A stretch of DNA of 64,000 nucleotides from an uncultured Aquimarina sp. (GCF_947500065.1 NZ_CANMQT010000001.1:1116001-1180000), one strand, 5' to 3'. Shown: positions 51,451 through 61,890, numbered from the stretch's first letter. Numbers and translations: made by a program. Notes: generated by a model from the sequence alone, not told the origin.

Positions 51451-53646
51451 ATGATAAAAACACTCAATCGTCCTCGTATGATTCCTTTGGTTCCATTAGA
51501 ACTAAAAAGTCAAACTAATTTTATTGAAGGAAAAAACCTTACACCAATGGCGATGCCTTCAACAGCATCTATTACTACAAGTCTTGGACAAAGTAGTATT
51601 TTAGATTTGAGTGTAGCTATTCAAAATACAAGTACGGATACTCCCATAGAAGTAAAAGCTATTGCCATTCAACTTCCCGTAAATACAGGTTTAGAGACTA
51701 CTAATTTAACGACAATAGCAGCTCTTTCTGCAATTATTTCGAGTATAGAAGGAAATCTTTGGGATGTGAATTTTGGGGCTGTTCCTGGACAGTTTTTAGC
51801 AACTCCTAAAACGGGAGATTCAGTTCTCTTTTCTTCAGGAGAAAGTGTTGTTTTCTACTTAGACAACATCAAACTAAACAACACAGTCGGAATCTCTTCA
51901 ATCTCCATAAAAGTAAAAGATGTAAGCGGTACAATTACCGATTTAACTACAACCGTTACAAAAGAAATAGCCAAAGCAGCAATCACAAAGTTTGATTCTC
52001 AAGATTCAAATATTTTACCAGGAGCGACTACTTCTTTACTATGGAATACCAATGAGATTGACTATTGTTTGATTTCACCTGGATATGACAATCGAAATCA
52101 TCCACTAGGCATTAATGGAAACTTGAAGATACAACCTAAAGAATCTATCTCCTATACACTTTTGGCTTATGGAGTAGGAATTATACTGAGTGATCAAACA
52201 ACTATAACTGTAAATAGAGCTAAAATTGTACAATTCAATCCAATAAATGAAGCAACATATGGTCAGAAAGTAGATTTGTATTGGGAAACCAATGTGTTTA
52301 CAGACTCTGTAAAACTGAGTTCTACTCCTAAAGTAACGATTCCTGAAACTTTACCTACAACGGGTAAAGTTACGGTTGGACCTTTAACAATGTCTACTAC
52401 TTTTACTTTAGAGGCTTTTGATGCTACAGGTATACCTTCAACTCCTGTAAGTCAAAAAGCCGATTTAAAACCATATATCGTCGAATTCTCTCTCGCTTGG
52501 AAAAACAATAAATTGATAGCTACATGGGAAACTCAAAATACCACACAAGTTAGTCTTCAACCCGTTCCCAATATTTTGAATTCCAGTGGAGAAATTGAAC
52601 TCTATCCAGCTTATCCGCTTCAGAGTCGTTATACACTCATCGCAAAGAATGATTCTGACGATGCTGTGATGAAAACATTTGAAAATACATACGATAGCAT
52701 ACATGAAAATCCGCATTCTCCTATAGAACTTAAAGGAGTTAATTCTGTTGCCGTTTCTCCTGACTCTAAAACAATCTATTTAGCGACGGATAAAGGTCTC
52801 ATTGTTCTAGATTCTACAACACTCGTCGAATTTCCTAACTCAGCAGTTGCTATAGAAAATAATCCATGTCAAGTCATAGTTTCTAAAAAAGACAATCGTA
52901 TTTTTATAATAACAAAGAAAAAAGACATTGGACTTATTGTATTAGATTCTAATACGTTACAGGAAATTGAAGGCTCCCCTGTAAGTCTTGGTGATGGAGT
53001 TAGAAGCTCTATTGCCATATCTCCAGATTTTAAACGTATTTACATTACAGAAACGAACGTTAAAGGACTTAATCAAATTACGATATTAGATTACGAAACA
53101 TTCCAAAAAATAAACTCTATTTCAATTCCTATTAAAGTGATGCCTTCTCTTGCCGTATCTCATGATAGCAAACATATCTTTATGACAGATACTTTAGCTG
53201 GTAATTTACTAATTTACGATGCAGAAACCTTATTGCAAATTCCAGAATCTCCAATAAAAGCAGGAATACGCCCACAATCTATGGCTGTTTCTCCTGATGG
53301 AAGTCGATTGTATATTACTGATTGGGAGGGCAATACTATTACCATAATAAATGCAAAAACATTCACAGAAATACCTGAATCACCTATCAAAGTGGCAAGA
53401 GTTCAAACAGGTATACCTATCGCTTTGTCTGTTGATGGAAGCTTTATTTTTTTTGGGAAATTTGATGAAAATACTGTAACAATTTTAAACGCAAAAACTC
53501 TAAAACCCACAAAAGGGTCTCCGATTTTGACATCACACCCAGAAAATATCATAATTTCTAACAATGGAACTGTAAATATATGTGGGTTTAGAAATTGGAC
53601 GTTATCTGTATTTATTCCAGGTTTTATTGAAGTAATTGAAGAATAA
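51451..53646 (+). CDS. Propeller-array protein 1
   Basis: 731 residues, no signal peptide. The N-terminus carries KTLNRPRMIPLV, a motif kept in all copies. Residues about 30-170 are a beta-domain (SSILDLSVAIQNTSTDTPIE). Three Ig-like domains follow (about 172-256, 257-339 and 340-420); the first has LLWNTNEIDYCLISPGYD and each resembles the W...TYTLxA motif of bacterial Ig-like repeats. The C-terminus (from 421) has seven blades of about 42 residues of the YVTN/YncE type (PQSMAVSPDGSRLYITDWEG, INAKTFTEIPESPIKV). Such propellers bind proteins or carbohydrates. The gene abuts the previous gene without a gap. The function is unknown. Confidence 0.8.
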   Translation: MIKTLNRPRMIPLVPLELKSQTNFIEGKNLTPMAMPSTASITTSLGQSSILDLSVAIQNTSTDTPIEVKAIAIQLPVNTGLETTNLTTIAALSAIISSIEGNLWDVNFGAVPGQFLATPKTGDSVLFSSGESVVFYLDNIKLNNTVGISSISIKVKDVSGTITDLTTTVTKEIAKAAITKFDSQDSNILPGATTSLLWNTNEIDYCLISPGYDNRNHPLGINGNLKIQPKESISYTLLAYGVGIILSDQTTITVNRAKIVQFNPINEATYGQKVDLYWETNVFTDSVKLSSTPKVTIPETLPTTGKVTVGPLTMSTTFTLEAFDATGIPSTPVSQKADLKPYIVEFSLAWKNNKLIATWETQNTTQVSLQPVPNILNSSGEIELYPAYPLQSRYTLIAKNDSDDAVMKTFENTYDSIHENPHSPIELKGVNSVAVSPDSKTIYLATDKGLIVLDSTTLVEFPNSAVAIENNPCQVIVSKKDNRIFIITKKKDIGLIVLDSNTLQEIEGSPVSLGDGVRSSIAISPDFKRIYITETNVKGLNQITILDYETFQKINSISIPIKVMPSLAVSHDSKHIFMTDTLAGNLLIYDAETLLQIPESPIKAGIRPQSMAVSPDGSRLYITDWEGNTITIINAKTFTEIPESPIKVARVQTGIPIALSVDGSFIFFGKFDENTVTILNAKTLKPTKGSPILTSHPENIIISNNGTVNICGFRNWTLSVFIPGFIEVIEE

Positions 53647-53672
53647 GGTGTTTAAAAAATTAAAATAAAAAC

Positions 53673-55886
53673 ATGATAAAAAAACTCAATCGTCCTCGTA
53701 TGATTCCTTTGGTTCCATTAGAACTAAAAAGTCAAACTAATTTTGTTGAAGGAAAAAACCTTACACCAACGGCAATGCCTTCAACTGCCTATATTACTAA
53801 AGTTTCTGGACAGAGTAGTATTTTAGATTTGAGTGTAACTATTCAAAATACAAGTACGGATACTCCCATAGAAGTAAAAGCTATTGCCATTCAACTTCCC
53901 GTAAATACAGGTTCAGAGACTACTAATTTAACGACAATAGCAGCTCTTTCTGCAATTGTATCGAGTGTAGAAGGAAATCTTTGGAATGTAAATCCTGGCG
54001 CTATTTCTGGACAATTCTTAGCAACTCCAAAAACAGGCGATTCCAATACATTTTCTCCTGGTGATATTGCTGTTTTTTATTTAGATGCTATTGCATTAAA
54101 CACTACCGTTGGCAGCTCTTCAATCTCTATAAAAGTAAAAGACACAAGTGGTATCATTACGGATTTGTCTACAACCGTTACAAAAGAAATAGCCAAAGCA
54201 GGAATTACACAGTTTGTTGCTCAAGATTCAAATATTTTACCAGGAGCGACTACTTCTTTAGTATGGAATACCGATGAGATTGATTATTGTTTGATTTCAC
54301 CTGGATTTGACAATCTAAAACATCCATTAGATGCGAATGGAAACTTGAAGGTACAACCTAAAGAAACCTCTCTATACACACTCTTGGCATATGGAACTGG
54401 TGTTTTATTGAAGAGTCAAACGGGTATAAATGTAAAACAACCCAAAATAATCGCTTTTGGAAAAACTGGAAATAGCCCTGTAACCTATGGCCAAAATGCG
54501 GATTTACATTGGGAAACCAATAGATATACAACAAGTATAGAACTAACTGCTGTACCTGCAGTAGCTACGATTCCCCCTACACTTCCTGCAAATGGCACCC
54601 TTAGTATAGGTCCTTTGACTAAGAATACAACTTTTACGCTCACAGCGTATGATGCTACTAAAAATGAATCAACACCAGTAACTTTGGCTGTTGGAGTGAT
54701 AGATCCCTTGCCTATAATTACTGAATTTTCTTTGGGCTGGGAAGACAACAAATTAATAGCTAAATGGAAAACGGAAAATGCAACGCAAGTGAGTCTTCAA
54801 CCCATTCCCAATTACTTTCTTCCTACTGGAACAATTTCAGTTTATCCAGAGTACCCACTTCAGAGTAGTTATACATTAATTGCAAAAAATGATTCTGGTA
54901 AAGAAGTTACCAAAACATGGAAAGCTACCTATGATAGTTTACAAAAAGATACACGTTCACCTATAAAAACAGAAGGAAATCCTAGATCTGTAGCCATATC
55001 TTCTGATTCTAAAACAATCTATTTTACGCAAGAAGCTGGATATCTCTTTTCTATTTTGGATTCGAAAACCTTACAAGCTGTTCCAAATTCACCAATCAAC
55101 TTTGAAGTGAATCAAAAGAAGACAATCGTATCTAAGAAGGACAATCGTATTTACATAATAACTCAATCAGGAAGAGATACTGGACTTATAATTTTAGATT
55201 CGGAAACACTCCAACAAATAGAGGGATCTCCTTTTTCTTTTGATGATTACCTTTGCAATGGAGGCATAGTTATTTCTCCTGATTTCAAACGTATTTACAT
55301 TACAAGTGAAGACCGTAGTACAGTCAGAGTATTTGATTATACAACACTTCAACAAATAGAAGGTTCTCCAATGAAAACAGGAATATATCCAGAATCTATT
55401 GCTGTATCTAAGGATAATACTCGAATTTTTGTCACAAATTCTGGTGAGAATACACTATCTGTTTTCAATACAGAAACCTTATTGCCCATTGCAGAGTCTC
55501 CAATAAAAGTTGGAAAAGCTCCTAGCTGTGTAAGAATTTCTCCAGATGGAGCTAAGTTGTATATTACTAACAAGGGAGATAGCACACTAACCATATTAAA
55601 TGCACAAACACTCCAAGAAACCCCTGAATCACCTATTAAGGTAGGTAAATATCCAACAGCTATTGATTTTTCAGTTGATGGGAGTTGTATTTTTATTGGA
55701 AATGTAGGAGGTGATAATGCCGTTACAATTTTAAACGCACAAACATTAAAACCTACAAAAGGGTCTCCTATTTCAATTAAACAACCCTATGGTTTTGCGA
55801 TTTCTAATAGTGGAATTATCTATGTCTCATGTTTTGAGGATGGTTTATCCATATTAATGCCCAATTTTACTGAAGTAGCCGAATAA
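53673..55886 (+). CDS. Propeller-array protein 2
   Basis: 737 residues with the same layout as copy 1: LNRPRMIPLV start, beta-domain, three Ig-like domains, seven blades. The first 160 residues are nearly identical to copy 1 at protein and DNA level. From there the Ig-like part is closer to copies 3 and 4 (YGQNADLHWETNRYTTSIEL against YGENVNLHWETNTYTTSVAL), which suggests recombination. Blades contain SPDFKRIYITSEDRS and SPDGAKLYITNKGDS. No signal peptide. It is 26 nt from copy 1. Confidence 0.8.
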   Translation: MIKKLNRPRMIPLVPLELKSQTNFVEGKNLTPTAMPSTAYITKVSGQSSILDLSVTIQNTSTDTPIEVKAIAIQLPVNTGSETTNLTTIAALSAIVSSVEGNLWNVNPGAISGQFLATPKTGDSNTFSPGDIAVFYLDAIALNTTVGSSSISIKVKDTSGIITDLSTTVTKEIAKAGITQFVAQDSNILPGATTSLVWNTDEIDYCLISPGFDNLKHPLDANGNLKVQPKETSLYTLLAYGTGVLLKSQTGINVKQPKIIAFGKTGNSPVTYGQNADLHWETNRYTTSIELTAVPAVATIPPTLPANGTLSIGPLTKNTTFTLTAYDATKNESTPVTLAVGVIDPLPIITEFSLGWEDNKLIAKWKTENATQVSLQPIPNYFLPTGTISVYPEYPLQSSYTLIAKNDSGKEVTKTWKATYDSLQKDTRSPIKTEGNPRSVAISSDSKTIYFTQEAGYLFSILDSKTLQAVPNSPINFEVNQKKTIVSKKDNRIYIITQSGRDTGLIILDSETLQQIEGSPFSFDDYLCNGGIVISPDFKRIYITSEDRSTVRVFDYTTLQQIEGSPMKTGIYPESIAVSKDNTRIFVTNSGENTLSVFNTETLLPIAESPIKVGKAPSCVRISPDGAKLYITNKGDSTLTILNAQTLQETPESPIKVGKYPTAIDFSVDGSCIFIGNVGGDNAVTILNAQTLKPTKGSPISIKQPYGFAISNSGIIYVSCFEDGLSILMPNFTEVAE

Positions 55887-55902
55887 TATAGAAACTATTA
55901 AA

Positions 55903-58095
55903 ATGATAAAAACACTTAATCGCCCACGTATGCAAGCTGCTGTTTCATCAGAACAGAGCACTCAAAGTAATTTTATGCAAGTTGGAAATATAGCAGCATT
56001 TGCAACTCCTTCAACGGCTTCTATTACTACAATTCCTGGGCAAAAAAGTATTTTAGATTTGAGTATCACCATTCAAAATACAAGTACGAATGCTCCTATA
56101 GAAATAAAAGCTATTGCCATTCAACTTCCTGTAACTTCAGGTTCAGAGGCTACCAATTTAACTTCTATTGGAGCTCTTGCGGCAATTGTACCTAGTGCAA
56201 AAGACTCTATCTGGGATCTAAGTGCTGGATCCGTTTCTGGACAGTTTCTCGCAACTCCAAAAACGGGTGTTTCAAATACTTTAGCTCCAAATCAAAGTGC
56301 AATTTTTAATTTAGACAATATTGAATTAAATACAACCGTAGGTATTGCCACTATCGATATAAAAATAAAGGATGCAAGTGATACAATTACTGACTTGTCT
56401 ACAACGGTTACAAAAGAAAAAGCCACAGCAGCAATTACACAATTTGACGCGCAACCTTCGGATATTTTACCCAATGGCACTTCTTCTTTGCAATGGAAAA
56501 CCAATCAAATTGATTATTGTTTGATTTCACCAATAAACAATGACCCCAAAAATCCTTTAAAAGCGAATGGAAACTTAAACGTACAACCTAAAGAAACCAC
56601 GCTCTATACACTTTTAGCATACGCAACGGGGATTTTACTAAGCAGTCAAGCAGGTGTAACTGTAAAGAAACCAGGAATCATCAATTTTGGAAAAACTGAA
56701 AATGGCCCTATAAAATATGGTGAGAATGTAAATTTACATTGGGAAACCAATACATATACAACAAGTGTTGCGCTTGTGGCAATACCAACAATAGATACGA
56801 TTCCCGCGAAACTCCCTACAAACGGTACCGTTAGCATAGGTCCTTTGACGAAGAATACTATTTTTACACTTACAGCCTACGATGCTCATAAAAACCAATC
56901 TGTATCGGTCCCTGTAGCTGTTGAAGTTACAGATCCTTTGCCTATAATTACCAGCTTTTCAGTTTTTTGGAAAGGAAGTCAACTCATGGCAACTTGGGAA
57001 ACAAAAAATGCTACCCAAGTACTTCTCGACCCCATTCCAACTCCTCTAAATCCAAATGGTACAATTTCAGTCTATCCAACCTATCCACTTCAATATAGCT
57101 ATACATTAGTTGCGAAAAATGATTCTGGTGATACCGTGACTAAAATAGTTGCAAATACATATGATAACTTGCGACAACATCCGAATTCTCCTGTAAGTTT
57201 ACCTGGAGCAAGTGCTGTATCCATTGCAACTTCTACTAATAATGAAACGATTTACGTAGCAAATTCTGCAAATAATTCTTTTTATATTTTAGATGCAGAA
57301 ACATTAACGCAAGTTCCAAATTCACCTGTAGATATAGGAAATGCTCAACGATCTGTTGTCGTATCCGATAAAGACAATCGCATCTTTGCAGCAACTAATG
57401 GAGTTAATGGATTGAAAGTTTTAGATCCAACAACACTAAAACAAATTGCCGGTTCACCTGTTGCTATTGGAGGAACTTTTACGGGAATCGTCACTATTTC
57501 TCCTGATTTTAAACGTATTTATACTGGAAATACGGATCCAGGAGTATTCACCATATTAGATTATGAAACATTACTTCCAGTAAAAGGATCTCCAATGAAA
57601 ATAAGTACCGGGGCTATTGTTCTATCTTCTGATAGTACTCGTATTTTTGTCGTTGGTGCAGGTTCTCTATCTATTTTCAATGCTGAAACTTTACTTCCCA
57701 TTCCTCAATCTCCTATACCATTAGCGGGATTTGGCTTTTCTATGACAATTTCTCCTGATGGTAACAGGTTGTATATTATCAATTCTAACGAAGGAACTTT
57801 AACCATCATAAATACGCAAACATTTCAAAAAACCCCAGAATCCCCGATTGCGGTAGGAAATCGACCAACGTCCATTGCTTTGTCGCCAGATAGTCAGTTT
57901 ATTTTTATTGGACATTCTATTGGAGGTACAGTAACAATTTTAAATGCACAAACACTCAAGCCTACAATGGCATCTCCTATTTCAATAGTAAACCCAACTG
58001 ATGTTGCAATTTCCAAAAACGGAATTGTCTATGTATCAAGTTCTTCATCTGGTGTCTCGGTATTCTTATCAGATTACACAGAAGTGGTAGAATAA
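55903..58095 (+). CDS. Propeller-array protein 3
   Basis: 730 residues. The N-terminus is LNRPRMQAAVSSEQ, shared with copy 4 but not with copies 1 and 2. The Ig-like segment before the propeller (GTISVYPTYPLQYSYTLVAKND) pairs with copy 2. Seven blades follow (for example TIYVANSANNSFYILDAETL). It has no signal peptide and no enzymatic motif. It starts 16 nt after copy 2 ends, so the tandem genes read as one unit. Confidence 0.8.
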   Translation: MIKTLNRPRMQAAVSSEQSTQSNFMQVGNIAAFATPSTASITTIPGQKSILDLSITIQNTSTNAPIEIKAIAIQLPVTSGSEATNLTSIGALAAIVPSAKDSIWDLSAGSVSGQFLATPKTGVSNTLAPNQSAIFNLDNIELNTTVGIATIDIKIKDASDTITDLSTTVTKEKATAAITQFDAQPSDILPNGTSSLQWKTNQIDYCLISPINNDPKNPLKANGNLNVQPKETTLYTLLAYATGILLSSQAGVTVKKPGIINFGKTENGPIKYGENVNLHWETNTYTTSVALVAIPTIDTIPAKLPTNGTVSIGPLTKNTIFTLTAYDAHKNQSVSVPVAVEVTDPLPIITSFSVFWKGSQLMATWETKNATQVLLDPIPTPLNPNGTISVYPTYPLQYSYTLVAKNDSGDTVTKIVANTYDNLRQHPNSPVSLPGASAVSIATSTNNETIYVANSANNSFYILDAETLTQVPNSPVDIGNAQRSVVVSDKDNRIFAATNGVNGLKVLDPTTLKQIAGSPVAIGGTFTGIVTISPDFKRIYTGNTDPGVFTILDYETLLPVKGSPMKISTGAIVLSSDSTRIFVVGAGSLSIFNAETLLPIPQSPIPLAGFGFSMTISPDGNRLYIINSNEGTLTIINTQTFQKTPESPIAVGNRPTSIALSPDSQFIFIGHSIGGTVTILNAQTLKPTMASPISIVNPTDVAISKNGIVYVSSSSSGVSVFLSDYTEVVE

Positions 58096-58122
58096 AGTAT
58101 TTTAAAACTCTAAAGTAAAAAC

Positions 58123-60345
58123 ATGAAAAAAGCACTCAATCGTCCACGTATGCAAACTGCTGTTTCATCGGCACAGAGCACTCAAAATAATTTTATGCAG
58201 GTTGAAGATTTAGCAACATTTGCAACTCCTTCAACTGCATCTATTACTACAACACCTGGACAAAGTAGTATTTTAGATTTGAGTATCACTATTGAAAATA
58301 CAAGTACGAATGAGTCTTTAGAAATCAAGATAATCGAAATTCAACTTCCTATAGATACAGGCTCAGAAGCTAGTAATTTAACCGACATTGGAGCTCTCCC
58401 AGAAATTGAACCCAGTACAGAAGGAAGTCTTTGGAATTTAAATTTTGGAACCATTCCTGGGGAATTTCTAGCAACTCCAAACGCTAGTATTTCTAATACC
58501 TTGTTACCAGGACAAAGTGCTGTCTTCTATTTAGATAACATCAAGTTAAACACGACTACAGGTGTTGCTACTATTTCTATAAAAATAAAAGATACAAACG
58601 GTATAATTACCAACTTATCTACAACAGTTACCAAACAGATAGCCAAAGCTGAAATCACGCAATTTATTGGGCAACCTTCGGAAATTTCACCAGGTACAAG
58701 CTCAACACTGCAATGGAAAACCACCCAGATTGATTATTGTTTAATTTCACCTGGATATGACAACCCAAAACATCCATTAGATGCAAATGACAGTTTAAAG
58801 GTGAAACCCAATCAAGACACTACCTATACGCTTTGGGCATATGGAAAGGGAGTTTTATTAAGTAGTCAAATACGCATAAGCTTAAAAGAACCTGAAGTAC
58901 TTGATTTTGGAAGGAATGGAACAGGCCCTGTAAATTATGGTGAAAATATCTCTTTGTATTGGGAAACCAATGATTATACAACGAGTGTAGTGCTTGAAGC
59001 TACAACAAATGTAGAGATCCCCCCTGAACTTCCAACAACTACAGATACTCCAATTAGCATTGGTCCAATAACGAAGGACACGACTTTTTCACTCCGAGCT
59101 TATGATGCTGATCAAAACGAATCTAAGCTAGAATCTTTGTCTGTCGGAGTTACAGAACCTTTGCCTCTAATTACCCAATTTTCTATCTATTGGAAAAAGA
59201 ACAAACTAATGGCTTCATGGGAAACTGAAAACGCTTCCCAAATAAGCCTGAAACCTATTCCCAATCTTCTATATGCCAGTGGGGAAATTGAACTCTACCC
59301 AGCGTATACTCTTCAAACTCATTATACACTTATTGCAAAAAATGATGCAGGTGATACTGTCAGTAAAACATTTGAAAACACGTATGACCGCCTACAGGAA
59401 GATACACGTTCACCTATAGGAATTGAAGGGGTTTGTCAATCCGTCGCTATTTCTCCAGATTCTGAAACAATCTACATGGCAAATAATTCAAATGAAAACT
59501 TTTTTGTTTTAGATTCAAAAACACTAGAACCAGTTCCTAAATCACCTGTGGATTTAGACGCAAGGCAAAATTGTGTTATCGTATCTGAGAAAGACAATCG
59601 TGTTTTTATAACAACTACTGAAGACAACGGACTTGCAATTCTAGATTCAAAAACATTCAAACAAATTGAAGGATCACCTTTTTATATAGGTGACAATGGT
59701 GCTGGAGCAATTGCTATTTCTCCTGATTTTAAACGTGTTTACGTTGGGAGACAAACAGCAGGAAAAGTCATCGTATTGGATTATAATACACTAACTCCAA
59801 TTAATGGTTCTCCAATGAAAACAGAAAAAGCACCTGTATCAATTGCTGTATCGCATGATAGTAGTCGTGTTTTTGTTGCAAATTCTAAAGATAATACCGT
59901 TTTAATTTTCAATGCAGAAACTTTAGAACCTATTGAAGAATCTCCAATAAAAGTAGGATTAGATCCTTCTTGTATTGTTATCTCTCCAGATGGTAACAGA
60001 TTGTATATTGCTAATCAAAATGATGATACTCTAAGCGTATTCAATGCACAAACACTTCTAGAAATACCTGAATCACCTATTGAAGTAGGTAGTCAACCAA
60101 AATCGATTGCTTTGTCAGCTGATGGACGTTTTATTTTTGTAGCAAATAGTTTTGATAGTACAATAACCATATTGAATGCACAAACACTAAAGCAAACAGA
60201 CGAATCTCCTCTTTTAACACTACCTCTATATACTCTTACTGTCTCTAACAGTGGATGTATCTACATTTTAGGTGTCCGAGATAATGAAGATACTCCATTT
60301 TGCTTGTCAGTATTCTATCCTGATTTTACTGAAGTAATTGAATAG
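58123..60345 (+). CDS. Propeller-array protein 4
   Basis: 740 residues. N-terminus LNRPRMQTAVSSAQ like copy 3. The last Ig-like segment is of the copy 1 type (GEIELYPAYTLQTHYTLIAKND), while the phrase before the propeller (DTRSPI) matches copy 2. Seven blades end the protein; a cysteine in the last blade region (TPFCLSVFYPDF) differs from the other copies. The mosaic affinities support gene conversion among copies. It is followed 37 nt later by the start of the dead fifth copy. Confidence 0.8.
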   Translation: MKKALNRPRMQTAVSSAQSTQNNFMQVEDLATFATPSTASITTTPGQSSILDLSITIENTSTNESLEIKIIEIQLPIDTGSEASNLTDIGALPEIEPSTEGSLWNLNFGTIPGEFLATPNASISNTLLPGQSAVFYLDNIKLNTTTGVATISIKIKDTNGIITNLSTTVTKQIAKAEITQFIGQPSEISPGTSSTLQWKTTQIDYCLISPGYDNPKHPLDANDSLKVKPNQDTTYTLWAYGKGVLLSSQIRISLKEPEVLDFGRNGTGPVNYGENISLYWETNDYTTSVVLEATTNVEIPPELPTTTDTPISIGPITKDTTFSLRAYDADQNESKLESLSVGVTEPLPLITQFSIYWKKNKLMASWETENASQISLKPIPNLLYASGEIELYPAYTLQTHYTLIAKNDAGDTVSKTFENTYDRLQEDTRSPIGIEGVCQSVAISPDSETIYMANNSNENFFVLDSKTLEPVPKSPVDLDARQNCVIVSEKDNRVFITTTEDNGLAILDSKTFKQIEGSPFYIGDNGAGAIAISPDFKRVYVGRQTAGKVIVLDYNTLTPINGSPMKTEKAPVSIAVSHDSSRVFVANSKDNTVLIFNAETLEPIEESPIKVGLDPSCIVISPDGNRLYIANQNDDTLSVFNAQTLLEIPESPIEVGSQPKSIALSADGRFIFVANSFDSTITILNAQTLKQTDESPLLTLPLYTLTVSNSGCIYILGVRDNEDTPFCLSVFYPDFTEVIE

Positions 60346-60382
60346 TATATAAAATTATTTGAAAACCTTTAAAAATAAAACC

Positions 60383-60742
60383 ATGAAGAGTATACTAAAT
60401 CGCCCTCGTATACTGCCTGCCGTTACCTCAAAGCAGAAAATTAAACTCAGAACTTCCAAAGGAGAAAATTTTGCAGTATCTGTAAATCATTCATCTGTTT
60501 ATATTACAACAACTCCTAGACAACATAGTCTTTTAGATCTTCGTATCGATCTTCAAAATACAAGTACCGATGTTTAGCAAGAAATAAAGGCAATTGCCAT
60601 TCAACTTCCTGTAGCTTCAGGTTCAGATGCTACTAATTTAACTACTATTGGAGCTCTTACAGCAATTCTGCCTAGTTCAAAAGAATCTTTTTGGGATCTA
60701 GATGCTTCGCAGGTTACAGGACAATTTCTAGCTACATCAACA
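60383..60742 (+). pseudogene. Dead fifth propeller-array copy
   Basis: The ATG at 60383 opens the usual start (KSILNRPRILPAV). After about 65 codons an in-frame TAG (60575-60577) replaces a sense codon. The frame then continues with the family sequence (AIAIQLPVASGSDATNLTT, then SFWDLDASQVTGQFLAT) until about 60740. There similarity to the other copies stops abruptly, and everything after residue about 120 of the unit (Ig-like domains and propeller) is missing. Both the nonsense codon and the truncation disable it. The breakpoint is next to the atpG fragment. Confidence 0.85.
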
Positions 60743-60775
60743 TGTATGAGGTTACATATAAAATTCTAGGAATTC

Positions 60776-60961
<186 letters not shown>

Positions 60962-60991
60962 CTATTCTTTATATCTTTTTTAAAAAAAACA

Positions 60992-61858
60992 TTACTTGAT
61001 TTTTGAATTTAGGTGTTCTACGTTTTTCGACACCAGATCAACAGACATAGCATTATAATCGTGATATATTATCTCACCTGTATATCCGTCTATAACTTCT
61101 ACAAACTTTTCTTTAGCTGCACTAGTAGACATTAGATAATAAAAGGTCTCTTTAGCATTTAATATTTTACTCTGTAAACTCTTTCTATCAATATATTGAT
61201 ATTTCCAAGAATAACCATCAAAAAGCTTGTCAGCATCTTTTCTATCAACAAGCTTTAATTTTCTTGGATGTAATCTCATTTTTATTTCTTCAGGAACATA
61301 AAGAATTTTCTCCTTTAAATCCGCTAGTTTTTCCAGGTTCTCATATTTGCCATAAAATCCATGTTTCTCATTTTTTAAAAGTAACCTATTAACCTCTGTC
61401 AATTGATTTTTAAGATAACCAAGACCATAATTAAGGCTAAGATATACCTTAGCAATATTTTTAGTTTTCTTTTTGCCGTCTTTGATATGATATTTTAGCT
61501 TGTAATAGTTCCTTGTAAATGTGCTACTAGAAAACCAATTATTAGCGTCCCCAGCATTGCTTACGGAAGAATTTGAATTTAAAGTACTACTGCTAGAGCC
61601 TAATGAAAATAAAGCATACTTAGTATTTCTGTCATAATCCTTATATTCCTCAGTAGATATTACCTTAAAATCATTAAAAGTCCAAACTTCTGAAATTGCT
61701 TTCTCTAAAGAATCCTTTTCATAAATATCAAGAACAAAAAGAGTAGTTCTGTTTTTAAGATCTTCATATTCTTCTTTTTCGAAATTCCAAGTAGATACTT
61801 GAGCAAATAAAGAATTACTTATTAAGTATACACAAACTAACATTAAACCATTTTTCAT
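60992..61858 (-). CDS. Secreted protein of unknown function next to atpG
   Basis: 288 residues with a signal peptide (LMLVCVYLISNSLFAQ). The mature protein is Lys/Tyr-rich with a serine/asparagine stretch (SLGSSSSTLNSNSSVSNAG), a helical lysine-rich middle and a C-terminal domain with FYYLMSTSAAKEKFVEVIDGY. A truncated paralog lies at 38689-39084, on the other side of the array. Direct copies of the atpG 3' end flank it (60776-60947 and 61942-62113). No domain was recognised. Confidence 0.75.
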   Translation of the reverse strand: MKNGLMLVCVYLISNSLFAQVSTWNFEKEEYEDLKNRTTLFVLDIYEKDSLEKAISEVWTFNDFKVISTEEYKDYDRNTKYALFSLGSSSSTLNSNSSVSNAGDANNWFSSSTFTRNYYKLKYHIKDGKKKTKNIAKVYLSLNYGLGYLKNQLTEVNRLLLKNEKHGFYGKYENLEKLADLKEKILYVPEEIKMRLHPRKLKLVDRKDADKLFDGYSWKYQYIDRKSLQSKILNAKETFYYLMSTSAAKEKFVEVIDGYTGEIIYHDYNAMSVDLVSKNVEHLNSKIK

Positions 61859-61890
61859 AACACAAAATTATTTAAATCTCTTTTAATATA

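Larger units (their letters stand above)
51451..60742 (+). repeat. Tandem array of five related propeller-protein genes (four intact, one dead)
   Basis: Units start near 51451, 53673, 55903, 58123 and 60383. Each intact unit is 2.2 kb with the same domain order. Units 1 and 2 share near-identical 5' ends, and so do units 3 and 4, while other segments pair units differently, so the array looks mosaic. Identical 15-40-nt stretches recur in all units (for instance the 'ATTTTAGATTTGAGT' block). Confidence 0.9.

Noticed and set aside
51451..60742. Regular repeats considered as a CRISPR array or other short repeat
   Set aside because: The repeats are protein-coding and follow blade boundaries of about 42 codons; no short repeat-spacer pattern exists.
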